Assembly: GCA_902797985.1 (NCBI GenBank)
Contig: CADBUZ010000003.1
Span: forward strand, 1 to 64,000
DNA: 64,000 nt
Origin: an uncultured bacterium
GTDB lineage: Bacteria; Cyanobacteriota; Vampirovibrionia; Gastranaerophilales; Gastranaerophilaceae
Direction: 5' to 3'
The first letter of the stretch is position 1. Each line of letters starts with the position of its first letter. Below the pieces are notes generated by a model that saw only the letters and a program-made list of their open reading frames with translations, made no database searches and was not told the origin of the DNA. Of the stretch, positions 34,376 through 44,412 are shown one piece after another. The position numbers and the translations under genes were made by a program.

Positions 34376-37300
34376 ATGAGTAAAGTTTCTAAATTTAATT
34401 ACAAATTTATTAAAGATAATGCGTCTGCCGGTAGTTGGAGACGCGGATATGAGTATTATAAAAAAGATATGATACTTGAAACTTCTCCTATTAAAAACTT
34501 TTATCAAGGTAAGGTTAAAGGAAATTTTCAAGATTTTTATGCAACAGATTTAATTTTTAAGAAAAATGCTGTTGAAACACGTTGTAATTGTCCGTTAAAA
34601 GAGGATTGGTGTAAACATACAGTTGCAATTGCTTTAAAAGCTATTGATGAACATGCTTATGAAGATTGGTTAGAAACAAAATATGGTTCAGAATATGAAT
34701 TTGATTATCCTGATGAAAATACTGCTTTAACAGAAGAACCAAAAGGTAGTTATATTTTTCATTTTAATAATAAACGTCGTCAAAACTTTTTCTCTATATT
34801 GATAAAAGATAGACACACAGGTAAGATTATTCGTTCTCTTGAAAGCATTTTAAGAGCGCTCATTGAATCACAAAAATCTGATGTTGGTTTTGAACTTAAT
34901 GATTCACAAAAAGCAGAATTAGCCGTATTCGAATTGATATTGAAAATTGCACGTCAAGATAAAAAGGCGGGTTGGTATGATATTCCAATTACTAAATTTA
35001 TGCCTATGTTTCCTTTGCTTGCAAAAGTAGATGAAGTTCTTGATGAAAGAACGAAAGAACGCATTAAATTTACAGACGATGTGTGGAATTTGACAATGGA
35101 GGTTACTGCAAATAATAATGGAGCATTAACTCTTGCATTGTATTGGGACAGACCAAATAGTGATGATGTATATCCGTTTGAAGAAGTAAAATATTTTTCT
35201 CGTCAGTTGAAATGGGGACGTTATAAGAATATTATTTTCCCTATAAATGTTGCTATGAACGAGCTTCCTCAATATATAATTAAGCAAACATTCACTGATT
35301 TAAAAGATTCTGAAGGTGGAAAATTTATTTATGAAGAACTTCCTAAGATTAGAGAAATAATGCCGGTGAAAGTTTCCGAACAAATTTCTAAATTTATGTT
35401 AGAGGAACGTCCACCTATAAATGTTGTTACTCTTGGTATTGATTATGATCAGTCTTTGAAAGCAGAGTTAGAGTTTGAATATGACGGCGTACGTGTTCCG
35501 TATACAAAACAAGGTGATAATAAATCTCCATATGTTGCTGTTACGACTAAACAGGATGGCGAAGATTTTGTATATTGGATAAAAAGAAATTATAAGCATG
35601 AGCAATCTGCTTATGCGATGCTTCTGGCATGTAAATTTGTTCCAATGCAGACAAATAATCTTGCACAAGAAAAAGAAACTGCCATTGATTTTTATAATTA
35701 TTATATGAAGCAAGCAGGTGAGGGCTGGAGATTTGAAGAAAAAGATGATATGAGTTTCTTCAAATTAATGGAGCAGCCATTCAAAATGTGTGCAAAGATG
35801 GATTTCTGTGACGATGCAGTAGACGAATTTGAAATTCAGTTGTATGGTCAAGTTGGTGATGAAGTAATTGATTTTGACACTATTTTTGAAACTATTCAAA
35901 ATGGCGAAAAATATAGCCGTGTCCGTAGTTTAGGCTTTGTTGAATATCCTGCGCAGAATATTTATCAAATGTTGAAATCATTTAATTCATTTGATGCGTA
36001 TAGAAACAATGAGAATAAATTTAGAATTAAAACATACCGTACAGGTTTGGTAAAAGAGCTTGAAAATTTGGGATTTGAACTTGTTATGAGTGATGAATTT
36101 AGCAAGTTTTGGAAACAAATATCAACGTTTTCAACTACAGAAATTACAGAATTGCCAAAAGTTAATGCAAAATTCCGTGATTATCAGCTTAAAGGGTTTA
36201 GCTGGTTATGGTTTATGTATAAGTATGGTTTAAATGGTATTTTAGCGGATGATATGGGGCTTGGTAAAACATTGCAGGCATTAAGTTTACTTCAAAAAGC
36301 GAAAGAGGTCGACGGTCCTCAGCCTACATTGGTTATTGCACCTACTACAGTTGTATTTAACTGGGAAGCTGAAATTGAAAAATTTACTCCGGATTTAACT
36401 TGTTTAAAATTGTCTGGAGTAGATAGAGCAAAATTGTTTGATAAAATCCCTGAGTATGATATTGTTATTACCAGTTATGCGCTTATAAGACGTGATATTG
36501 CTAAGTTTAGAAAACATAATTTCAGATATATTATTTTGGATGAATCTCAAAATATTAAGAATGCTATTTCTCAAACAGCTCAAGCTGTTAAAACTTTAAA
36601 TGGTACTCATAAATTAGCACTTTCAGGTACGCCAATTGAAAATAAATTAGAGGAATTATGGTCTGTATTTGACTTTTTAATGCCCGGATTTTTATTTAGT
36701 ATGCCTGAATTTAATTCAAGATATGTTACACCTATTATGGAAAAACAAGATAAGACTGTTGAGAAACGTCTAAAATTACAAATTTATCCATTCATATTAC
36801 GTCGTATGAAACGTGATGTTGCGAAGGATTTACCTGATAAGGTTGAAAATATGGCATATTGCGAAATGACGCCTGAACAAAAGGATTTCTACTTAGACGT
36901 CTTAGATTCTACGAAGGAAGAATTGTTCAAGAGTATAGAAATGAATGGTTTAGAAAAGAGCAGAATGTCTATTTTCTCTGCTCTGCTTAGACTTCGTCAG
37001 ATTTGTTGTCACCCTAAATTGTATGATAAAGAACATAAAAAAGGTGTTATTCAATCAGGTAAGTTTGAATATCTTAAGGGTATGCTTGAACAAATTATTG
37101 AAGAAAAACATAGAGTGCTTTTATTCAGTCAATTTGTTGACATGTTAGATATTATCAAAGGTTGGTTGGAAAGAACAGGTATTGAATATGAATACTTAAC
37201 CGGTAAAACTAAGGATAGAAAAGCTGCCGTTGATAACTTTAACAATAATACTAATGTTAAAATATTCTTGATTAGTTTGAAAGCCGGTGGTACAGGTTTG

Positions 37301-37567
37301 AACTTAACAGGTGCAGATTACGTTATTCATTATGACCCTTGGTGGAACCCTGCTGTTGAGGATCAGGCTACTGACCGTGCGTACCGTATCGGACAAACTA
37401 AAAAAGTATTTGTATATCGTATTATTACTAAAAACTCTGTTGAAGAACGTATTCAAAAACTTAAAACTAAAAAACGTGACTTGGTTGATAGCGTTATTTC
37501 AGTTGATAGAAATATTACAAAATCTCTTACTATGGAAGATATTAAAGAGTTATTCTCTGTTGATTAA
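34376..37567 (+). CDS. SNF2-family helicase with SWIM zinc finger
   Basis: 1063 residues. SWIM motif CNCPLKEDWCKH near residue 68 (C-x-C-x6-C-x-H), a long middle region, then SNF2 ATPase motifs: DDMGLGKTLQAL (about 622), DESQNIKN, SGTPIENKLEELWSVFDFL, and the helicase C domain with LISLKAGGTGLNLTGAD and DRAYRIGQ. Such proteins are common in bacteria and remodel protein-DNA or RNA-polymerase complexes. The base composition of the gene matches its neighbours. Confidence 0.92.
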   Translation: MSKVSKFNYKFIKDNASAGSWRRGYEYYKKDMILETSPIKNFYQGKVKGNFQDFYATDLIFKKNAVETRCNCPLKEDWCKHTVAIALKAIDEHAYEDWLETKYGSEYEFDYPDENTALTEEPKGSYIFHFNNKRRQNFFSILIKDRHTGKIIRSLESILRALIESQKSDVGFELNDSQKAELAVFELILKIARQDKKAGWYDIPITKFMPMFPLLAKVDEVLDERTKERIKFTDDVWNLTMEVTANNNGALTLALYWDRPNSDDVYPFEEVKYFSRQLKWGRYKNIIFPINVAMNELPQYIIKQTFTDLKDSEGGKFIYEELPKIREIMPVKVSEQISKFMLEERPPINVVTLGIDYDQSLKAELEFEYDGVRVPYTKQGDNKSPYVAVTTKQDGEDFVYWIKRNYKHEQSAYAMLLACKFVPMQTNNLAQEKETAIDFYNYYMKQAGEGWRFEEKDDMSFFKLMEQPFKMCAKMDFCDDAVDEFEIQLYGQVGDEVIDFDTIFETIQNGEKYSRVRSLGFVEYPAQNIYQMLKSFNSFDAYRNNENKFRIKTYRTGLVKELENLGFELVMSDEFSKFWKQISTFSTTEITELPKVNAKFRDYQLKGFSWLWFMYKYGLNGILADDMGLGKTLQALSLLQKAKEVDGPQPTLVIAPTTVVFNWEAEIEKFTPDLTCLKLSGVDRAKLFDKIPEYDIVITSYALIRRDIAKFRKHNFRYIILDESQNIKNAISQTAQAVKTLNGTHKLALSGTPIENKLEELWSVFDFLMPGFLFSMPEFNSRYVTPIMEKQDKTVEKRLKLQIYPFILRRMKRDVAKDLPDKVENMAYCEMTPEQKDFYLDVLDSTKEELFKSIEMNGLEKSRMSIFSALLRLRQICCHPKLYDKEHKKGVIQSGKFEYLKGMLEQIIEEKHRVLLFSQFVDMLDIIKGWLERTGIEYEYLTGKTKDRKAAVDNFNNNTNVKIFLISLKAGGTGLNLTGADYVIHYDPWWNPAVEDQATDRAYRIGQTKKVFVYRIITKNSVEERIQKLKTKKRDLVDSVISVDRNITKSLTMEDIKELFSVD

Positions 37568-37666
37568 GAAAATCAACCTCTAATTAATGTGTAGTGAATA
37601 ATTAATATATTAGTTAAACTTTACAAATTCAATTGTTTATTCAAAAATAGTTATGGAGATACAAAA

Positions 37667-38506
37667 TTGAATCAAGTATTATTACTAGTATATGTTACAG
37701 CATTAGCAGGAATAGGCGGAACAGGTTTAGGCGGTATAATTAGCGGTCTGTTTAAACGTGATTCTGTCAGAACGGCAAGTTTGCTGCTTAGTTTTGCGGG
37801 CGGTGTAATGACTGCTATTGTTTGTTTTGATTTGATTCAAAGTGCAATAGCAACCCACATTCATATATTGAAAATATGTTTTGGAATTATTATGGGGGTA
37901 GCTGTTGTCTATAGTTTGAATTTATTTATTGATAAAGTTACAAATGTTGAAGTTAGACATATAACTAAAAAACATCCGCAAACTGCTGATAATTTGGATG
38001 AAATAATTCATAGTAATCATTTATCTGTTCATTTAAAAAGACACGATACAAAAATAGCATTATTAGGTGCAGGAACTATAATGGCTTGTGCAATCGCATT
38101 ACATAACCTTCCGGAAGGTATGACTATTGGTGCTTCATATGCAAATACAAGCGGAGTTATGGAAGGTTCTGCTCTTATTCTTGCTATTCTTATAGGTTTA
38201 CATAATATTCCTGAAGGTATGGCGATAGCTGTTCCTCTAATTAATGGCGGAATTAAGCGTAGAATGGCTATCCTTATTACAGCTCTTAGCGGAGCTCCTA
38301 CTATTATCGGGGCATTACTCGGATATTGGTTAGGCGATATTAGTCCTTTAGGACTCGCACTCAGTTTGAGTTTCGCCAGTGGTGCAATGTTATATGTTGT
38401 ATTTGGTGAAATTTTACCTCAGTCTATTCTTATGTATAGAAGTAAACTTCCTGCATTTTCTGTTATATTAGGAATAATTATTGGGCTTCTGGTAATATAT
38501 CTATAA
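37667..38506 (+). CDS. ZIP-family metal transporter
   Basis: 279 residues, eight hydrophobic helices. Metal-binding signatures HNLPEGMTIG and HNIPEGMAIA on helices IV and V. Imports zinc, iron or similar divalent metal. TTG start with GGAG seven bases upstream. Its end overlaps the convergent DUF3326 gene by 29 bp. Confidence 0.9.
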   Translation: MNQVLLLVYVTALAGIGGTGLGGIISGLFKRDSVRTASLLLSFAGGVMTAIVCFDLIQSAIATHIHILKICFGIIMGVAVVYSLNLFIDKVTNVEVRHITKKHPQTADNLDEIIHSNHLSVHLKRHDTKIALLGAGTIMACAIALHNLPEGMTIGASYANTSGVMEGSALILAILIGLHNIPEGMAIAVPLINGGIKRRMAILITALSGAPTIIGALLGYWLGDISPLGLALSLSFASGAMLYVVFGEILPQSILMYRSKLPAFSVILGIIIGLLVIYL

Positions 38507-39452
38507 GGCTTTGATAATTATTTAATTCAATTATATTGGGGTTTATAGTCGTTTTTGTTATGTCTAAAACTGTAGAATTTTCTTTTATTGCATAAACTTT
38601 TATTCCTCGCTTGACAGATTCTAAAACAGGTATTGAGCCCAAACAATTGTATGGCATAACCAAAAAATCTAAATCAGATATATCTATACCGTTATCTTCA
38701 CTTAGTTGAGGAGCTTGAGAAAGTCCCAATAAAATACAAGGTAAATATGTCGGGGTAATATATTCTGCTGAACATCTTGAATCTACAATTTCTTGTGAAA
38801 TAGTTATGTCGTCAAATGCAGGTGAGTGCGCACAAGGTACTTTTAACTCTCTTGATACATAGTGAGAAATAATTGCCTCCACTCCGCCTACAGGGTCTAC
38901 TCCTATTCCGTTTGAGTAATTGTCAAAATCATCATCCTCAAAGCGGCATACTATTGCTAATGCTGTTGCGCCTTCTTTTAGTAACTTTTCCCCTGAGTCA
39001 ATAACTGTTTGCATGTTTTGGACTGAACCGGTTGAAATTCCTGTTTTATCTACACAAAATTCAACTCCCACATTCTCTTTTGTGATGTCGTATCCTATAA
39101 TATCGCAACCGTAGATTGTTTTTACGGCATTGATTGTGTTTATATGAACATTAATAATCCCCTCAGGAATAGATTTATCGAATATTACACCTATTTTGTT
39201 TTTGTTTTGTACAGGCAATAGCTTAAGTTTTCCTTTGAAAAATTCATCAAGAGAATATCCCTCTACGTAAAGCATATTTTCTGTTATTCCGGAAAAACAA
39301 CCTGCATTAACCACATTAGGATTAACAATTAGGGTGTTATTCTTCGCAAATTCTCTTGCCCAATAGCTTGCATCACCTGCGTATCCGCCAATGGATGCAC
39401 CTACACCCGTCGGTACAATAAAAGCTCCTAAGTTTTTATCTCTTTTTTTCAT
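38478..39452 (-). CDS. DUF3326 protein
   Basis: 324 residues, with the family opening AFIVPTGVGASIGGYAGDAS and NPNVVNAGCFSG. DUF3326 is best known from cyanobacteria and plastid-bearing eukaryotes; its function is not established. Its presence supports a cyanobacterial-sister lineage. Next to the CCA enzyme and RsmE on the same strand. Confidence 0.82.
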   Translation of the reverse strand: MKKRDKNLGAFIVPTGVGASIGGYAGDASYWAREFAKNNTLIVNPNVVNAGCFSGITENMLYVEGYSLDEFFKGKLKLLPVQNKNKIGVIFDKSIPEGIINVHINTINAVKTIYGCDIIGYDITKENVGVEFCVDKTGISTGSVQNMQTVIDSGEKLLKEGATALAIVCRFEDDDFDNYSNGIGVDPVGGVEAIISHYVSRELKVPCAHSPAFDDITISQEIVDSRCSAEYITPTYLPCILLGLSQAPQLSEDNGIDISDLDFLVMPYNCLGSIPVLESVKRGIKVYAIKENSTVLDITKTTINPNIIELNNYQSLIDILPEAQ

Positions 39453-39479
39453 ACTTTCAGAATACTTAAAATAAAAAAA

Positions 39480-40889
39480 CTATGCAATATTGTAATTTTT
39501 TACAAATTCGATTGCTTCTTCTTTTGTTCTCACATTTCCATCTTGTTGCGCTTCCATAAGGGCATCAATAATATCTCCCAATTCTTTTGACGGTTTCATT
39601 TTTCTTATTTTCATTATTTGGTTTCCATCTAAAAGTTTCGGTAAAGGTTTTAAAGTCGGTTTTATTTTTAAATAAAATTCCTGTAATTTATTAAGTCCAT
39701 TAATATTATTTGCAATCATTTCCTTGCTAATAGCAACTCCTCTTGCTGATAATCTGTCAGCTTTTGCTATTGTTATTAAATCTATTGAATTGTCTTGTGC
39801 TTTTCTGATATAGCGCATATATATTTTATCAGTAATATTTGGGGCGGAAATTACTGCAGACGGATATATATGGTTGCGAATTATAAACCCAATATAATCT
39901 ATTTGTTTTTTGGAGAATTTTTGTTCTTTTAAAATTCCTTTTGCAAGTTGTTCTCCAATTTCATCATGTCTGATAAAACGATGTCGTCCGTTATCTTCAA
40001 TTGTCCAAGTTGAAAATTTACCTATATCGTGTAAAAATCCTCCAAGTTTTAAGTGTGCAAGTCTTGTATCCCCGCCAAAATCAATTCTGTCTAAGTGTTC
40101 TTGAACTTCTTTTGAAGATGTTTCATAAATTTCTTGAATATTTCTTACTGTTTCAATCGAATGATGAAATAAATCTAAATGATGGTGTGTATTTGATGGA
40201 ACTTTTTTTACGTCCAGCATAATTGGGAAAATAATGTCAATTATCCCTGCTTTATCCATTTCTTCAATTACTTTATCCGTATATTTCCCGCCAAATAGTT
40301 TCATTATTTCGCAATTTCTTCGCTCTACTGCAGGCATTAATATCAGATTTTTATGCTTTTTTATCATTGTTTTTGTTTCTGAATCTATTTCAAAACCTAA
40401 AGTAGATGCAAATCTGTATGCTCGAATTATTCTTAGAGGATCATCAATAAAATTTTTTTCTGAAATTGCTCGTATTTTTTTATTTTTTATATCTTTAAGT
40501 GCATCTGTATAATCTATTATTTCGTTTGTTTTTATATTAAAAGCAAGGGCATTAATTGTTAAATCTCTGCGGTATATGTCCTCTTTTAGAGAGTTATTTA
40601 TCGGGTTAGTAACATCAATATAATTTATTTTATCTTTTAAAATAATTCTATAAATATTATTTTCTTCATCTAATGTTATTACCGTTGTCACTTCATTTTC
40701 ATTAGCAAATTTTTTAGAAAAATCTTTTGCAGGAATGTTTTCGACAATAATATCAAAATCGTGGATGTTTTCAGGGTTTTTCCCAATTAGAATATCTCGT
40801 ATTGCACCACCAACAATATAAATGTCATCATTATACTGTTTTAGCAAATTATATATTTTATTTTTTTCAAAACTTTTAGCTAAATTCAT
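39480..40889 (-). CDS. cca: tRNA nucleotidyltransferase / poly(A) polymerase with HD domain
   Basis: 469 residues. N-terminal pol-beta-type head with YIVGGAIRDILIG and the metal pair in HDFDIIVE, RRDLTINALAF, then an HD phosphohydrolase domain (GGFLHDIGKFSTW). Adds or repairs the CCA end of tRNA. Start at the ATG at 40889, overlapping the rsmE stop region; a TTG two codons earlier is the alternative. Confidence 0.9.
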   Translation of the reverse strand: MNLAKSFEKNKIYNLLKQYNDDIYIVGGAIRDILIGKNPENIHDFDIIVENIPAKDFSKKFANENEVTTVITLDEENNIYRIILKDKINYIDVTNPINNSLKEDIYRRDLTINALAFNIKTNEIIDYTDALKDIKNKKIRAISEKNFIDDPLRIIRAYRFASTLGFEIDSETKTMIKKHKNLILMPAVERRNCEIMKLFGGKYTDKVIEEMDKAGIIDIIFPIMLDVKKVPSNTHHHLDLFHHSIETVRNIQEIYETSSKEVQEHLDRIDFGGDTRLAHLKLGGFLHDIGKFSTWTIEDNGRHRFIRHDEIGEQLAKGILKEQKFSKKQIDYIGFIIRNHIYPSAVISAPNITDKIYMRYIRKAQDNSIDLITIAKADRLSARGVAISKEMIANNINGLNKLQEFYLKIKPTLKPLPKLLDGNQIMKIRKMKPSKELGDIIDALMEAQQDGNVRTKEEAIEFVKNYNIA

Positions 40890-41607
40890 AAACAATGTTT
40901 CCGATAGCAGTTATAACTGCTGTTTCTGCTTTTAATATTAAATCACCTAAAGAAAGCATAGGCAAATTTTTATTTCGCATAAGTTCAAATTCTTTTTCGG
41001 AAAAACCACCTTCGGGCCCTATTATTACAAGTATGTTTTCGTTAGGTTTTATAGAATTTTTTCTAAGATATGTTTTTAAATCTCCGTTAGTATTTCTTTC
41101 GCATAATGCAATTATTTTATCGAATTTTTTATTTTCAATAACAGTTTCTAAATCTGTAAGCGGGAAGCAAGTAGGTATGTTCGCTCGTTCACATTGTTTA
41201 GAAGCTTCATACATAATTTTTTGCCATTTTTCTATTTTTGATAACGCAACAGTTTTCTTTAATGCACAATTATCTGTATAGATAGGATAAATTCCTCTTA
41301 CTCCAAGTTCTGTTGCTTTTTCCATAATAACAAGTTGAGAATCACTCCTTAGTGGTGACTGTGCAAGATATAAATTATAATTCAAATCTCTTTTTGATTT
41401 TTCTTTACCGGAAATGCTCACCTTTATATAGTTTTTTTCTATATTGGTTATTATTGTTTTATATTCGATTTCATTTTCATCAATCAGTAATAGATTTTCC
41501 CCTATCTTTGCTCGAAGTGATTTAACTATATGGTTATAGTTTTCTTTATCATCTATTATGATTTCAGTATCAGTTACTGATGTTGATTTTATAAAAAAAT
41601 GCGGCAT
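40876..41607 (-). CDS. rsmE: 16S rRNA m3U1498 methyltransferase
   Basis: 243 residues, SPOUT methyltransferase with VIIGPEGGFSEKEFELM and the knot loop LSLGDLILKAETAVI. Overlaps cca by about 14-20 bp and follows the M16 protease gene closely, so likely one operon. Confidence 0.92.
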   Translation of the reverse strand: MPHFFIKSTSVTDTEIIIDDKENYNHIVKSLRAKIGENLLLIDENEIEYKTIITNIEKNYIKVSISGKEKSKRDLNYNLYLAQSPLRSDSQLVIMEKATELGVRGIYPIYTDNCALKKTVALSKIEKWQKIMYEASKQCERANIPTCFPLTDLETVIENKKFDKIIALCERNTNGDLKTYLRKNSIKPNENILVIIGPEGGFSEKEFELMRNKNLPMLSLGDLILKAETAVITAIGNIVYEFS

Positions 41608-41617
41608 ATCTTTTATC

Positions 41618-44221
41618 TTACTTTTTGTCTGTTACTATAGATAATATATAATTATCATTAAAATATTTATTTGCAATTTCAACAATGTCTGAAGCTGTTA
41701 CAGAATTAATTAAATTTGCATATTCGTCTATAAACTTAAACCCTCTGCCTGATGCCTCAAACCAACCAAGTGTAGCAGCTTTGTCAGAATTTGTTTCTAA
41801 GGCTATTACATATTGACCTAAAATTCTGTCTTTAGCTTCTTGAAGTTCTTTATCACTAACAAATTCTGTTTTGAATTTCTTGATTTCAATCAATGCTTTA
41901 TCGATGGAATGCTGCATGGTTGAAGGGTTTGTTCCTATGTAAATAATGAATGAACTTGCAAGCATATTAGGTGAGTAACTTGAACCAAGTTGATATGCAA
42001 GCCCTTCTGCTTCTCTTAGATTTACAAATAATCTTGAGCTCATACCTGAACCGAGAATTGTGTTTATAACATTCAAGGTTGCGTATTCTTTCAAATTTTC
42101 AATTGTTATGCCGTTTGTTTGCCATCCTAAGATTACCCATGCTGTTTTTTGGTCGGTTAATCGAATATCTTTTATTGTTTTTTTGGTTATTTTTGGAATT
42201 GAATATTTTGTATAATCAAACTTTTGGGTGTTTTCTGTTCTGAATAATTTCCCCATTAAATTTATAAGTTCTTGTTTGTTTTCAACATTTCCTGTTACAG
42301 AGATAACAATATTTTTTGGATTTAAAATAGTATCTTTGTAATTCAATATATCTTTTCTTGAAATTGTTGGGATTGTTTTTGTTAAAACAGAGTTTGAACT
42401 GTTATAAACAGAAGTCCCATATATCATAGAACGGAAACCGTCTAAAGATAATTTTAAAGGATTATCTTGTGTTTGTTTTATTTGGCTCAAAATATGTTCT
42501 TTTGTTTTGTTAAGTTCAGATTCATCAAAGATAGAATTGTTTATAATTTCATTTAAAATTTCTAATGTTGTATTAAGATAAGTTTTCGTTGTTAAAACAT
42601 CTATTTTGAAGCAATCTGATGTGCCTGATGCTGAGATGTGGATACCTTTTTCTTCTAAAATTTGTGCGAGTTCTACAGCGGTGTGTTTGGTTGTTCCCTT
42701 TAATAATAAATCTCCAAAAATTGTTGAAGTTCCTTTTTTAGGACTTAAGAAATCTCCGCCTTTTGCGGTAATGCTGATTGCGATTATATCATTGTATGAA
42801 GCATCACTCATAAGCAGAGTTAAACCATTATCGTATGTGTATTTTTGTGTTGTTGTATTATTATCTGTGATTTTTGCGTTGTTTGTTTGATTGTTTACAT
42901 TTTTCATATTATTATCAACGCTTGAGTTTTTGTAACTCTTTGGAAGAATTACGGAAACTGCGCTGTTGTTTTTGTATAAATATTTATTAGCTACTCTCTG
43001 TACATCTGCACAAGTAACTTTATTTATATTTTTAAGGTAATCTTCATAATATTTTGTATTTCCGGTAAGGATTATTGTATAACCCATTTCTGTTGCAATG
43101 TTTGAAATAGACTCCCTTTCATAATATGTAGTGCTTTCTATCATTTTTTTAGCTGTATTTAGCTCTACTGCCGATATACCACTTTTTCGTATATTGTTTA
43201 TCTCATCGAAAATACCGTTTTCCACTATGTCTAAATTTTGAGGTTTAAAGGTTGATTTAACCACAAACATACCATCATCACGCATAGTTGCATTGTATGT
43301 GGAGATAGAGTTTACCAGTTGTTTTTTGTCTTTTAGTGATTGGTATAATCTTGAGGTTCTTCCTGTTCCTAATATTGTTGATAAAACGTCAAGTGCATAA
43401 TTGTCTTTTTCTGAAATGTCTGCACTTCTAAAGCCAATTAACATATAGCCTGTTTCTTTTTCTGTATAGGTTATATTTCTTTTTTGTTCCGTTAACAATT
43501 TTTCTTTTTTAAAAGAATTTATGACAGGTTTTTTGTATGGTGAATCAAAGTATTTTTTTACAATTTCAAGTGCGTGTTCAGGCTCTACGTCGCCAACAAC
43601 AAGTGTTACCATGTTTGAAGGAGTGTAATATGTGTTGTAATATTCAAGAACTTCTTCTCTTGTTACATTTTCAACTACGCTTTCAAATCCTAAAACTCTT
43701 CTTGAATACGGATGGTTTTTATACATTAGTTTTACTAAGTTTTCATAGCAAATAGTTTCAGGAACATTCGCACTTTTTGCTATTTCTTCTATGACAACTT
43801 TTCTTTCTTTTTCCATTTCTTTTCTGGGAATTTGAGGGTGAAGCAGCATGTCTGCGTGTAATTCTGTTGCTAAATCAAAATAATTTGAAGCTATAGTTAT
43901 ATAGTAATGAGTGAAATCTTTGCTTGTTGCTGCATTTGTAACTGCACCTTTCGATTCTAATATTTTGTCAAACTCTCCTGTAGGATGTGTCTGTGTTCCT
44001 TTGAAGAAAAGATGTTCTAAGAAGTGTGATATTCCGGAATTTTTATCTGTTTCATTAATTGAACCCGTTCTTACCCAAGTGTCAATTGTCACAATTGGGT
44101 TGTTTTTTATTTGTTCTATTATTACAGTTTGTCCATTGTTTAGTTTATGCACACTAAAATTCGAAGCAAATGTTAAATTCCCTATGAATACAAGTAATAA
44201 ACTAATAAAAATTTTCTTCAT
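41618..44221 (-). CDS. exported M16-family zinc protease, two-module
   Basis: 867 residues with a signal peptide (KKIFISLLLVFIGNLTFAS). First module has the inverted zinc motif HFLEH near residue 63; the second module (from about 430) has lost it (GTSTIFGDLLLKGT), as is usual in fused M16 proteins. Cleaves peptides in the envelope. Start at 44221 after AAAGAGGTG. Confidence 0.9.
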   Translation of the reverse strand: MKKIFISLLLVFIGNLTFASNFSVHKLNNGQTVIIEQIKNNPIVTIDTWVRTGSINETDKNSGISHFLEHLFFKGTQTHPTGEFDKILESKGAVTNAATSKDFTHYYITIASNYFDLATELHADMLLHPQIPRKEMEKERKVVIEEIAKSANVPETICYENLVKLMYKNHPYSRRVLGFESVVENVTREEVLEYYNTYYTPSNMVTLVVGDVEPEHALEIVKKYFDSPYKKPVINSFKKEKLLTEQKRNITYTEKETGYMLIGFRSADISEKDNYALDVLSTILGTGRTSRLYQSLKDKKQLVNSISTYNATMRDDGMFVVKSTFKPQNLDIVENGIFDEINNIRKSGISAVELNTAKKMIESTTYYERESISNIATEMGYTIILTGNTKYYEDYLKNINKVTCADVQRVANKYLYKNNSAVSVILPKSYKNSSVDNNMKNVNNQTNNAKITDNNTTTQKYTYDNGLTLLMSDASYNDIIAISITAKGGDFLSPKKGTSTIFGDLLLKGTTKHTAVELAQILEEKGIHISASGTSDCFKIDVLTTKTYLNTTLEILNEIINNSIFDESELNKTKEHILSQIKQTQDNPLKLSLDGFRSMIYGTSVYNSSNSVLTKTIPTISRKDILNYKDTILNPKNIVISVTGNVENKQELINLMGKLFRTENTQKFDYTKYSIPKITKKTIKDIRLTDQKTAWVILGWQTNGITIENLKEYATLNVINTILGSGMSSRLFVNLREAEGLAYQLGSSYSPNMLASSFIIYIGTNPSTMQHSIDKALIEIKKFKTEFVSDKELQEAKDRILGQYVIALETNSDKAATLGWFEASGRGFKFIDEYANLINSVTASDIVEIANKYFNDNYILSIVTDKK

Positions 44222-44412
44222 TAACACACCTCTTTCTTCTTTTTATATAATATCATGATAATTGTGGTTTCGTCCAAGCCAACCGGATAAATTTTTGGTT
44301 AATATGTGTATTAATTAGTTGTTTGTTGTATTTTTTATAGCGTAAAATTAGTATAATTGTGATATTATTAATTCAAGCACTTTTATTTCAGTTAATAATA
44401 TAGGAGTTAATA